Shown: positions 1-6,580 of the stretch, in pieces
Layout: the number at the start of each line of letters is the position of its first letter
How positions within the stretch are numbered: the first letter of the stretch is position 1
From: Syntrophomonadaceae bacterium
GTDB taxonomy: Bacteria > Bacillota > Dethiobacteria > DTU022
Reading direction: 5' to 3'
Assembly (NCBI GenBank): GCA_007131435.1
Contig: SLQM01000250.1
Span: 1 to 9,954, forward strand
DNA: 9,954 nucleotides
Program-made: the position numbers and the translations under genes
The notes under the pieces: generated by a model
The model's input: only the letters and a program-made list of their open reading frames with translations
Told to the model about the DNA's origin: nothing
The model's database searches: none

Positions 1-2745
1 AGATTAGGGGTTCAACCTCACGAACTGATCGATAAAATACAAAATGTAACCTCCGGTTGGCCTGCTGCGCTCGAACTGGCAAGTTCAATGCTTATCAAAC
101 AGGAGGGTTCCAGCGCCAACCACAATTTCCTGACTGCTACTTCACTGTATGACTATCTTGCAGCAGAAGTTTTTGAAAGTTTAAGTTTAGAAGAAAGAGA
201 TTTTCTTGTTAAATGTTCTATTTACAAGGTGCTTAGTCCTGAAAGATGTGATAAGTTGCTTGGTTCAGAAAATGCAGAAGAAATATTGGGTAGGCTGGGT
301 GACAAGTTGCTGCTAAGCCCTTTAAGCGGAAAGAAATGTACTTATTTCTGTCACCAACTTTTTAGAGATTTTCTACTTGAACGTCTTGGCAAAAAAAAGA
401 ATGAAATGCAATTAAAGGCAGCCCGGCTGGCTCATGCTTCTGGTGAAATTGAGAAATCAGTAGAATTTTACCTGCAGTCAGGCGTCAGTGGCGAAGCGAT
501 AAGCGCCCTTGAAGAGGGGGGACGCCTGTGTCTGCAAAAAGGCCGCTGGCAAACCTTAGAGCGCTGGCTTCAGGCTTGCAGTATTGAGGCTATTACCGGC
601 AGCCCCTGGTTAACCTATTTTCAGGCAGTTATTGAAGCCAACAAGGGTCATCTTGAAGAGGCCAGCCACTGGGCAGTAAAGGCTCTAAATACTTTTTCCG
701 AAACAGGTGATATAAGCGGTATTATAGAATGCAAGCTTTTAAAGGCGCGCTTACTGCGCTGCCGCGGCCTATACAGGGACAGCCTAAGTCTGCTTGAAGA
801 AGCCGCATCAGGGCTTGGTGAAACCGTTTTAAACAGCCGCTTCGAGCTTGCCATTGAAAAAGGGCTCTGCCTGGCCCTGGCCGGCGAGATGACTGCTGCA
901 GAGACTATGCTTACGAAATGCCTGGTAAGCGCCAGGCAGGCAGGCAATTACCCGGCAATAGCTCATCTCGCAGAAACCCTCGGACACCTGCATTACCAAC
1001 AGGGGAGGCATGCACTAGCACTTAAAACTTATCATGAAGCAATCCAGTCTTCACCCGACCATGCTCTTCCCGGCTATTATATCCAGGATGCTATTCCCTA
1101 TATTTATCGAGATTGGGGGCTATTGGATAAAGCTTTGGAATGGGCAAACAAGAGTATAGCTGCCAAAGAGCATTACGGCATGCTTGAAACCTTGCCATCT
1201 GCTTACTGCGCATTATCCTATGTTAAGCTGGAGAACGGCGATTATGACGCCGTGGAAAACTTGATCAACAAAGCTCTTGAAATGCAATATGAATACTATT
1301 GCGAGCGCTATTTTTTGCTGCTTAATCAATCCCTGTTAGCCTGGTGCCGTTTTGCCAAAGGTCACTGGGTAGAAGCAGAAATACTATTGAAAGAAACCCT
1401 GACAGCAGCAGAAGAACAAATTGACCTGGCCTGCAGCCTGACCCAGATGATGGTTGGAACAGTTTATTCCCTAATGGGCCGCGTTCCTGAAGCCCACGAA
1501 GTACTGCACCGTGCCGAGGTTAACCTGAAAAAAATGAACTTTATTACCAGGCTCTGTGAAGCGTATAAAGCGCTGGCTTACATTCATTATGTCTCTGGCG
1601 AAACTAAAGATTTTCAGAAATACTCTAAACGTTTTCTACACCTGGCAGCCAGGCTAAACTACATTGGCAACACCCTGCACCCGACCGCCTCACTGCTTGA
1701 ACCAATCCTGCGTTTTAGCCTGGAAAATGATATTGAGGTAATCTTCTCCCAGAGAATCCTGGTAAGGCTCGGCGGGCGAATGCACCAACTGTTGGCTGAA
1801 CTGGCTGAGCATCCAAACCCTGCCGTTCGTTTTCGTATAATCGCCCCCCTGGCTGAGCTTTCAGATGAAGCCACACAGGCTATTTTAACTTCTCTTTCCG
1901 AGGACGATTGCGAACTGGTAAAGTGTCCCGTAAATGCCTACCTTAAACAAACCGAAGCCGGTCTTAAAGCTGGCAACCATGACTTAGATTATTATGAAAA
2001 CAGGCCCACTCTTACGATCAAAACTTTCGGCACTTTTCAGGTGTTTTGCAGCCGGCATGAACTGACAGACTGGAGAACAAGGAAAACCCGGGAATTACTG
2101 GCCCTCATGCTGCACCTGGAATCACCGGCAAGCAAAGAAAGGTTAATTGAGGAGCTGTGGCCGGGGTATGATTTGCTTAGTGGAAACTCCCTTTTTCGGA
2201 CAACAATGCACTATCTTCGCAAACAGCTGGAACAAGAGGGCTTGGACAACCTTGTAGTATACCAGCAAAACATCTATTCGCTGCGTAACAATTATTACAA
2301 TCTTGACTGGAAAACCTTTGAACGATTAATTAATACAGGGATGCAAGAAGAACCGCTTAAAGAATTAGGAGCCAGCATGCTGACCCGCGCAGTAAAACTC
2401 TACCGGGGAGACTATCTCGCCGAAGGAGCTGATTACTGTTGGGCTATTCCCAGGCAGGTTCGCTTAAAACATCTATTCAGTGAAGCCTTGTTAAACCTTT
2501 CCCGTTTTTACAGGAGCAGGGGTAAAAACGTACGTGCCCGGGATTTTCTCCTACGGTTAATCGAAACCGAACCGCTCTGCGAAAAGGCCCACCGCCTGTT
2601 GATGCAGGTTTATGCCTCCCTGGAAGAAAGGCAGGCCTTGCTTGAAGAAAAGAAACGATTTAGCATGATTCTGAGGGAAGAAATCGGCCTGCCCCCTGAA
2701 CCGGAGACTAAAGAACTCTACCTGCGTTTAGGCTGTCCCGGATAA
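1..2745 (+). CDS. MalT-like ATPase/TPR transcriptional regulator with C-terminal BTAD (SARP-type) domain, 5' partial
   Basis: The frame is open from base 1, so the gene begins outside the window; the first in-window ATG (88) is not its start, because the 29 preceding codons encode family-typical sequence (VTSGWPAALELA). Visible order, in 914 residues: the end of a STAND/NB-ARC ATPase and its helical domain to about residue 135 (YLAAEVFESLSLEERDFL, then HQLFRDFLLERL, as in MalT-like regulators); a long TPR-like alpha-helical region to about 640; a winged helix at about 668-765 (TIKTFGTFQVF, WRTRKTRELLALML, LIEELWPG); and a BTAD helical repeat domain to the end (EPLCEKAHRLLMQVYA, LREEIGLPPEPETKELY). 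Such proteins are signal-responsive ATPases that activate transcription. Here DNA binding is by the internal SARP-like winged helix; there is no C-terminal LuxR helix-turn-helix. The Walker motifs lie upstream of the window and cannot be checked. The target genes are unknown. Two hairpins follow the stop. Confidence 0.9.
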   Translation, partial: RLGVQPHELIDKIQNVTSGWPAALELASSMLIKQEGSSANHNFLTATSLYDYLAAEVFESLSLEERDFLVKCSIYKVLSPERCDKLLGSENAEEILGRLGDKLLLSPLSGKKCTYFCHQLFRDFLLERLGKKKNEMQLKAARLAHASGEIEKSVEFYLQSGVSGEAISALEEGGRLCLQKGRWQTLERWLQACSIEAITGSPWLTYFQAVIEANKGHLEEASHWAVKALNTFSETGDISGIIECKLLKARLLRCRGLYRDSLSLLEEAASGLGETVLNSRFELAIEKGLCLALAGEMTAAETMLTKCLVSARQAGNYPAIAHLAETLGHLHYQQGRHALALKTYHEAIQSSPDHALPGYYIQDAIPYIYRDWGLLDKALEWANKSIAAKEHYGMLETLPSAYCALSYVKLENGDYDAVENLINKALEMQYEYYCERYFLLLNQSLLAWCRFAKGHWVEAEILLKETLTAAEEQIDLACSLTQMMVGTVYSLMGRVPEAHEVLHRAEVNLKKMNFITRLCEAYKALAYIHYVSGETKDFQKYSKRFLHLAARLNYIGNTLHPTASLLEPILRFSLENDIEVIFSQRILVRLGGRMHQLLAELAEHPNPAVRFRIIAPLAELSDEATQAILTSLSEDDCELVKCPVNAYLKQTEAGLKAGNHDLDYYENRPTLTIKTFGTFQVFCSRHELTDWRTRKTRELLALMLHLESPASKERLIEELWPGYDLLSGNSLFRTTMHYLRKQLEQEGLDNLVVYQQNIYSLRNNYYNLDWKTFERLINTGMQEEPLKELGASMLTRAVKLYRGDYLAEGADYCWAIPRQVRLKHLFSEALLNLSRFYRSRGKNVRARDFLLRLIETEPLCEKAHRLLMQVYASLEERQALLEEKKRFSMILREEIGLPPEPETKELYLRLGCPG

Positions 2746-2755
2746 ATACTCGTTT

Positions 2756-2776
2756 GAGGAATCTTTTTGATCCCTC
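2756..2776. terminator. Hairpin downstream of the BTAD regulator
   Basis: GAGGAATC (2756-2763) pairs with GATCCCTC (2769-2776) around a TTTTT loop, with one mismatch. It begins 10 nt after the regulator's stop codon and lies between two convergent genes. There is no T-run directly after the stem on either strand, so it is a weak intrinsic terminator candidate. Confidence 0.35.
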
Positions 2777-2783
2777 TCACCCA

Positions 2784-2812
2784 GAGGCAAAAATACAGGA
2801 TATTTATGCCTC
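2784..2812. terminator. Second hairpin between convergent genes, candidate terminator
   Basis: GAGGCAAAAATA (2784-2795) pairs with TATTTATGCCTC (2801-2812) around loop CAGGA, twelve positions with one mismatch. On the plus strand it is followed by the T-rich CATTATTGATTTT. It overlaps the last codons and TAA of the SRPBCC gene on the minus strand. It is best placed to end plus-strand transcripts of the regulator. Confidence 0.45.
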
Positions 2813-3235
2813 CATTATTGATTTTAAATTGTGCAGAAGAGTATCAGCCTCTCGCTCATTCATTTTGACAATAAGAGATTCAGCAAGTTTGCCCAGCACT
2901 GGAACCGGCACTTTATAAGCTACTTCAACTGTTAGTTTGGTTCCACCACCTTCAGGTTGATAAATCCATGTAAACTCACTCTCAATCCCTTTTGAAGACT
3001 TATCAACCAGGCGTTTATTTTGTTCGTATTCTGCTGTCTTGGAACTTCCTTCGATATGCATTCCGCCCATTTTGTAAATCCAGTCGTAGTTATAACCACC
3101 TGCAGGCTCAGGTTTAATGTTCTTCACTTCAACCATGCTGGGCCAGATTGCCGGCAGGTTTGCAGGATCCTCCATGAATGCAAATACTTTTTCAACCGGC
3201 GCATTAATAGTAATTGTCTTTTCGACCTTGGCCAT
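2804..3235 (-). CDS. SRPBCC (START-like / polyketide cyclase-dehydrase-like) family protein
   Basis: A protein of 143 residues, the usual length of a single SRPBCC domain. It starts MAKVEKTITINAPVEKVFAF, the typical first strand and helix (I-x-I-x-A-P-x-E-x-V-F), then has DPANLPAIWPSMVEVKNI and a C-terminal helix (VKMNEREADTLLHNLKSIM). The fold forms a deep hydrophobic cavity that binds small hydrophobic ligands; the ligand and any reaction cannot be read from sequence. No signal peptide or membrane segment is seen, so it is probably cytosolic. I chose the ATG at 3235: AAGGAGG (3244-3250) sits 8 nt upstream, whereas the in-frame GTG at 3244 falls inside that ribosome binding site. A short 95-nt gap separates it from the upstream gene, and a TATAAT-like box lies in that gap. 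It converges on the BTAD regulator. Confidence 0.88.
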   Translation of the reverse strand: MAKVEKTITINAPVEKVFAFMEDPANLPAIWPSMVEVKNIKPEPAGGYNYDWIYKMGGMHIEGSSKTAEYEQNKRLVDKSSKGIESEFTWIYQPEGGGTKLTVEVAYKVPVPVLGKLAESLIVKMNEREADTLLHNLKSIMEA

Positions 3236-3243
3236 TTTTTTCA

Positions 3244-3250
3244 CCTCCTT
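3244..3250 (-). promoter_or_regulatory. Ribosome binding site that fixes the SRPBCC start
   Basis: AAGGAGG on the minus strand, 8 nt before the ATG at 3235. The in-frame GTG at 3244 overlaps this motif and is therefore unlikely to be the start. Confidence 0.8.
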
Positions 3251-3266
3251 TCTCTAAATCTTGGAT

Positions 3267-3272
3267 ATTATA
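3267..3272 (-). promoter_or_regulatory. Candidate -10 box for the SRPBCC gene
   Basis: A perfect TATAAT on the minus strand, about 32 nt before the ATG at 3235, which would leave a short leader holding the Shine-Dalgarno site. No good -35 hexamer is seen 16-18 nt upstream, so this is only a candidate. Confidence 0.35.
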
Positions 3273-3330
3273 TAAACTGCCGAGCCAATACTTTATTTCA
3301 CAAGCCGTTCATAATATTCATTAACCCGGG

Positions 3331-3678
3331 TCAGGGGTTTGATTTGTTCTCATTCCACAATGCCAGGATATTTTTCCATTTCAAGATTTCCATGCGATCA
3401 TCAGTTATGCCTGAACCGCTGCTTTGAAAAGCCGTGAGATGAGCAGAAGCGCTATCATATGCTTCTTTAACTGGAGGTGGCATTATACAGCCGAGGCCCT
3501 CATTCAAACTTGCTGTTACAAACTGGTGAACAAGCATTAAAAACTCATTTCCTTTGGCAGGCTTATTGAGCATATCTAAGAGCTGGCTGGCTGAAAAGCC
3601 CATATCACATTTCCATCCCGAATCTTGTTCTCCCAGCCATTGTTTCCAATAATCCGATCCACAACATACTTGACTCAC
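3331..3678 (-). CDS. Small Cys-containing protein resembling a stand-alone GYWK module
   Basis: A protein of 115 residues with a GTG start at 3678; GGAGG (3687-3691) lies 8 nt upstream, and an in-frame TAA occurs just before the start, so no longer form with a signal peptide exists. I see YWK at 10-12, Cys at 5, 6, 24 and 64, a helical block LLDMLNKPAKGNEFLMLVHQ (33-52) followed by FVTASLNEGLGC, and a C-terminal ILALWNENKSNP. From memory, this order matches the Cys-containing GYWK modules of secreted bacterial and archaeal proteins (GYWKNHP; LLxxLxxPxxGN.....HQLIAAxLN; a final YNNG). The Gly before YWK is replaced by Asp and the NHP is absent. Function is unknown. It follows cbiO after 184 nt and precedes the SRPBCC gene; co-transcription with either is not shown. 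The gene call is firm; the family call is moderate. Confidence 0.75.
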   Translation of the reverse strand: MSQVCCGSDYWKQWLGEQDSGWKCDMGFSASQLLDMLNKPAKGNEFLMLVHQFVTASLNEGLGCIMPPPVKEAYDSASAHLTAFQSSGSGITDDRMEILKWKNILALWNENKSNP

Positions 3679-3718
3679 AATTTACCCCTCCTTCCCTTAA
3701 AATACAGATACTTACGGG

Positions 3719-3733
3719 CGTATGGGTTATACG
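3719..3733. repeat. Short inverted repeat upstream of the GYWK-like gene
   Basis: CGTAT-gggtt-ATACG: perfect 5-bp arms around a 5-nt spacer, 41-55 nt upstream of the GTG at 3678. Its position would suit an operator. The rest of the 184-nt gap (3679-3862) shows no gene and no convincing promoter or terminator to me. Confidence 0.3.
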
Positions 3734-3862
3734 TTGTTTTTTAATATTATCGCCTTGCTGTTAACAACCAGTAAACATCAAGACCAGGTCAGAATCCAGG
3801 GGGACGCAGAAGGAATATTAAGCAGGATAATTAGCTCAACCCACAATTTTTATTCCACGAAG

Positions 3863-4612
3863 CTAGATTTGGTTATGTCGATGCCATTCAGACATGAGGG
3901 AATGAGGCACTTCGAGACTGTGTTTTTCCATAAGAGATCCGTCTGCCATTACTTCTTTTGGACTACCATCAGCGCAAACGACGCCTCCCTCGAGAAGAAT
4001 AACCCGGCTGCAGGTTTCAAGGATGAATTCCAGGTCATGGGAGGCAATAAACAGGGTCTTATCCTGCATCCCTTCCAGGATCTTGATCAGCCGGCGTCGA
4101 TAACGGATATCTAAATCTGAAGTCGGCTCGTCCATAATCAGCAGGCAGGGTTCCATGGCCAATATGCCGCAGAGGGCAACAAGGCGCTGCTCACCGGCAG
4201 AAAGGTGATGTGGGGGGCGATCAAGCAGATGCTGAATACCGGCAAGATCAGCACTATCCTTTATCCGCCTGTTTACCTCTTCTTCATCAAGGCCCATATT
4301 ATGAGGACCGAAGGCAATATCTTCACGAACCGTAGGATTGATCAGTTGGTCAGCAGTGTGCTGGAAAACCATACCAACCTTCGGGTTAAATGTATTCGGT
4401 ATAACCGGTTGGTCAAAAACCACCAGCTGCCCGGCATTTGGCTTTAAAATCCCCGTAATCAGCAAGAAAAGGGTGGTTTTACCGGCTCCGTTTGGTCCGA
4501 CCAGGCCAACCTTTTCCCCGGTATTAATAGTCATGTTAACCCCGTCCAATGTTGGCTTCTGACCGGGATAAGTATAGTTTAGGTTGGTTGTTTTTATGAC
4601 TTCAGCAGCCAT
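3863..4612 (-). CDS. cbiO: ECF-type nickel/cobalt transporter ATP-binding protein (CbiO/NikO family)
   Basis: An ABC ATPase of 249 residues with all motifs intact: Walker A GPNGAGKTT (39-47), Q-loop Gln84 in GMVFQHTADQLINPTVREDI, signature LSAGEQ (137-142), Walker B CLLIMDEPT (156-164) with D-loop SDLD, and the switch His192 (SHDLE). The stretch ADQLINPTVREDIAFGP is typical of ECF transporter ATPases. It would dimerise on the inner membrane face and drive uptake by ATP hydrolysis through CbiQ. Only one ATPase gene is present, so a homodimer is expected, as in dedicated Ni/Co systems. The ATG at 4612 has GGAGG 5 nt upstream. It is last in the transporter operon, 61 nt after cbiQ. Confidence 0.95.
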   Translation of the reverse strand: MAAEVIKTTNLNYTYPGQKPTLDGVNMTINTGEKVGLVGPNGAGKTTLFLLITGILKPNAGQLVVFDQPVIPNTFNPKVGMVFQHTADQLINPTVREDIAFGPHNMGLDEEEVNRRIKDSADLAGIQHLLDRPPHHLSAGEQRLVALCGILAMEPCLLIMDEPTSDLDIRYRRRLIKILEGMQDKTLFIASHDLEFILETCSRVILLEGGVVCADGSPKEVMADGSLMEKHSLEVPHSLMSEWHRHNQI

Positions 4613-4673
4613 CAGTTCCTCCGCACTGGCTTGACGCTACATTACTTTATCTGAAATTATAGCATTTTTAAGA

Positions 4674-5432
4674 TTACAATATAAACTGTAAAAGTACCAG
4701 CATCGCCGACAGGGAAATAGCAACTGCCAGCAATAAAAAGTCAACGGGAAGCGGCCTGAAACTGGGCAGGGGCAAACTGCTGTTGCCATAGCCGCGCAGG
4801 GTCATCGCCTGGAAGACCCTTTCCGACTGTTCCTGGCTGCGGACCAGCATTGTTCCGGCAATGAAAGCCAAAGGCTTAAGTGCTGAAACTGATGTCCCGG
4901 TAAACCCCCGCAGGCGCGCGGCAGTACGCATCTGGCGCAGGTCGGAGGCCAACTGGTAAAGGTAGCGGTAAGTGAAGAGTAAAAGATCCGTGATCAGCCA
5001 GGGAATACCAATTGTCCGTAAGGCTAAAGTCAACTGCGGAAGAGAAGTAGTGCCAAAAAGGGCAATAACAACTGTCAGGATGGTAAAAAATTTTACCACA
5101 ATTAAAAGTAACCCGAGTAAACCTTCCTGGCGCAGGGCCAACGGGCCAAGCTGCCAGATAATAGTCTGCCCCGACCAGAAGGGTAAAATAATTGCCATGG
5201 CGATCAGGAAGAAACCGGGTAGGCGCGCCCTGATCAATAGATGGCTGAACGGCAGCCCCGATAAGGCATAGATAATTGCAGCGATGAGTACCAGCACAGG
5301 CAGCAGTAAGAGGTCCCGGACAAATGCAAATGAGAACACCAGGAGCAGCAGCGCCGGCACCTTCAGGCGGGCTTCCCAGCGACCGAGCAGGCTTCTCGCC
5401 GCAGATTTGCTTACTGCTGCTTCAGCTATCAA
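4674..5432 (-). CDS. cbiQ: ECF transporter transmembrane T component (CbiQ/NikQ family)
   Basis: A protein of 252 residues with several hydrophobic segments (about 25-57, 72-85, 103-127, 143-157, 228-250). The two cytosolic coupling motifs of the EcfT/CbiQ family are visible: AARLRG (171-176) and AMTLRGYG (209-216), which contact the grooves of the ATPase dimer. It links the substrate-binding CbiM to CbiO. The start is TTG at 5432, overlapping the cbiM stop in a TTGA arrangement, with only a weak GGTGAT as ribosome binding site; translation probably depends on coupling to cbiM. No ATG or GTG offers a better start before the first membrane segment. The length is normal for the family. Confidence 0.93.
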   Translation of the reverse strand: MIAEAAVSKSAARSLLGRWEARLKVPALLLLVFSFAFVRDLLLLPVLVLIAAIIYALSGLPFSHLLIRARLPGFFLIAMAIILPFWSGQTIIWQLGPLALRQEGLLGLLLIVVKFFTILTVVIALFGTTSLPQLTLALRTIGIPWLITDLLLFTYRYLYQLASDLRQMRTAARLRGFTGTSVSALKPLAFIAGTMLVRSQEQSERVFQAMTLRGYGNSSLPLPSFRPLPVDFLLLAVAISLSAMLVLLQFIL

Positions 5433-6079
5433 AGTTGATCACCATCAAGTAAGGATGGCTTAACCTTAAGCAAAAACAGAACCACCATTAAAGTGAATAA
5501 TCCTTCAACAATGGCAACCGGCAGGTGGGCCAGGCTTAAGGCAATTATCGCCTGTCTTTCAGCAGCTGCATCAAGATAAGCCGGCGTGGCAAAAATCAAT
5601 AAAAGAGCTGCCATAAATGCCCCGAGGGCCACAGCCAGGAAAGATGCAATAAAAGCAAGCAGTCCATTCGTCAGCGGTTTTTCACGCCCAAATAGGAAGC
5701 GCAGGCGGAATATGTAATAGGCTAACATGGCTGGGATACCCATCAGGCAGGCATTTATGCCCAGCGTGGTCAACCCGCCGTGCTGGAACATTACCGCCTG
5801 AAGAAGCAGGCCAACCAGGATAGCCGGGATTGAAAACCAGCCCAGCATAACCCCCATCAGGCCTGAAAGAACCAGGTGGACGCTGATAGGGGGTATGGGA
5901 ATGTGGATTAATGAAGCGGCAAAGAACGCCGCTGTAAGCAGGGCCGCCCGGGGAATACCGCTGCGTGGGTCGCCATATTGCTTTTTAATCCTGCGCAGGG
6001 AAAACCAGGTTAAACCCCCTGTTGCAGCGTAACCGCCAATTGCCGCCGATGCTGTTAGTATACCGTCAGGAATATGCAT
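5429..6079 (-). CDS. cbiM: CbiM/NikM family metal-binding S component of a nickel/cobalt ECF transporter
   Basis: A membrane protein of 216 residues. The start is the ATG at 6079, giving MHIPDGIL, because Met1-His2 form part of the metal site in this family and must be N-terminal; a longer in-frame extension to 6130 would bury them. AGGAGG (6091-6096) lies 11 nt upstream, inside the end of the preceding gene, whose TGA is 2 nt before this ATG. Other conserved features are His59 and His68 in IHIPIPPISVHLVLSGLMGV, and FQHGGLTTLGIN with His100. The MHIPDG start resembles NikM-type proteins more than the MHIMEGFLP start of cobalamin-linked CbiM, so nickel is the more likely substrate. This is inference; many databases name the whole group CbiM. 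Confidence 0.93.
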   Translation of the reverse strand: MHIPDGILTASAAIGGYAATGGLTWFSLRRIKKQYGDPRSGIPRAALLTAAFFAASLIHIPIPPISVHLVLSGLMGVMLGWFSIPAILVGLLLQAVMFQHGGLTTLGINACLMGIPAMLAYYIFRLRFLFGREKPLTNGLLAFIASFLAVALGAFMAALLLIFATPAYLDAAAERQAIIALSLAHLPVAIVEGLFTLMVVLFLLKVKPSLLDGDQL

Positions 6080-6081
6080 GA

Positions 6082-6561
6082 TCAGTGCTTCCTCCTGCTG
6101 AAGAAGAGGGCAGTACCGATCAATCCCCATGTAACAGCGGCAGTCATCAACATCCTCTGGGCAAAGGTGAAGCCTCCTACAGCCGGTGGGGTGTCACCAT
6201 TTTCGCCTGTTTCACCTACTTCAACCCTGATCAAACCGCCATGCCCGGCCTGGCGCACCTGAACTTCCCATAGACCGGGCATCTGCGGGTCTGGGACAAA
6301 ATAGAACCTGCCTGATTCGTCGCTAAGACCTGTCAGCCATGGTTCAGCCGGACTACCTGGAGCAAAAACCGCAACCTGTGCCTCAGCCATTGGCTCTCCC
6401 GTATCATAACGGGCAATTATCTCAATTGCGTTGCTTTCGTGATATTCAAGTTCGACCCCATGGGCCATTACTTCCTGTGCCTGAAATATCATTATGAGCA
6501 AAGCTGCAGGGACTACAGCCATTCTCAGAGCCAAGCTTACAGTCCGATCATATAAAGTCAT
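6082..6561 (-). CDS. NikL-like accessory protein of the Ni/Co transporter (signal peptide, Ig-like loop, C-terminal TM)
   Basis: A protein of 159 residues with an N-terminal hydrophobic segment (about 13-27) that probably ends at a cleavage site after VMA (33), giving a mature protein starting His-Gly. Then comes a compact beta-rich extracytoplasmic domain (about 36-116: EIIARYDTGEPMAEAQVAVF, then DESGRFYFVPD and GLWEVQV), like carboxypeptidase-regulatory or DUF4198-type domains. One membrane helix (about 135-154) and an RRKH tail follow. This layout matches NikL-type helpers that take the place of CbiN/NikN in some nickel ECF systems. The exposed His after cleavage and HGG (107-109) could touch metal. 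It sits directly before cbiM (TGA-TC-ATG), strongly supporting a joint role. The start has AAGGA 9 nt upstream. The family name is moderately sure; the topology is clear. Confidence 0.82.
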   Translation of the reverse strand: MTLYDRTVSLALRMAVVPAALLIMIFQAQEVMAHGVELEYHESNAIEIIARYDTGEPMAEAQVAVFAPGSPAEPWLTGLSDESGRFYFVPDPQMPGLWEVQVRQAGHGGLIRVEVGETGENGDTPPAVGGFTFAQRMLMTAAVTWGLIGTALFFSRRKH

Positions 6562-6580
6562 GCTAATAAATCCTTTCCAT

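Noticed and set aside
3722..4114. Plus-strand open frame of 130 codons
   Set aside because: Mostly antisense to cbiO, which has complete ABC motifs; no ribosome binding site or family features.
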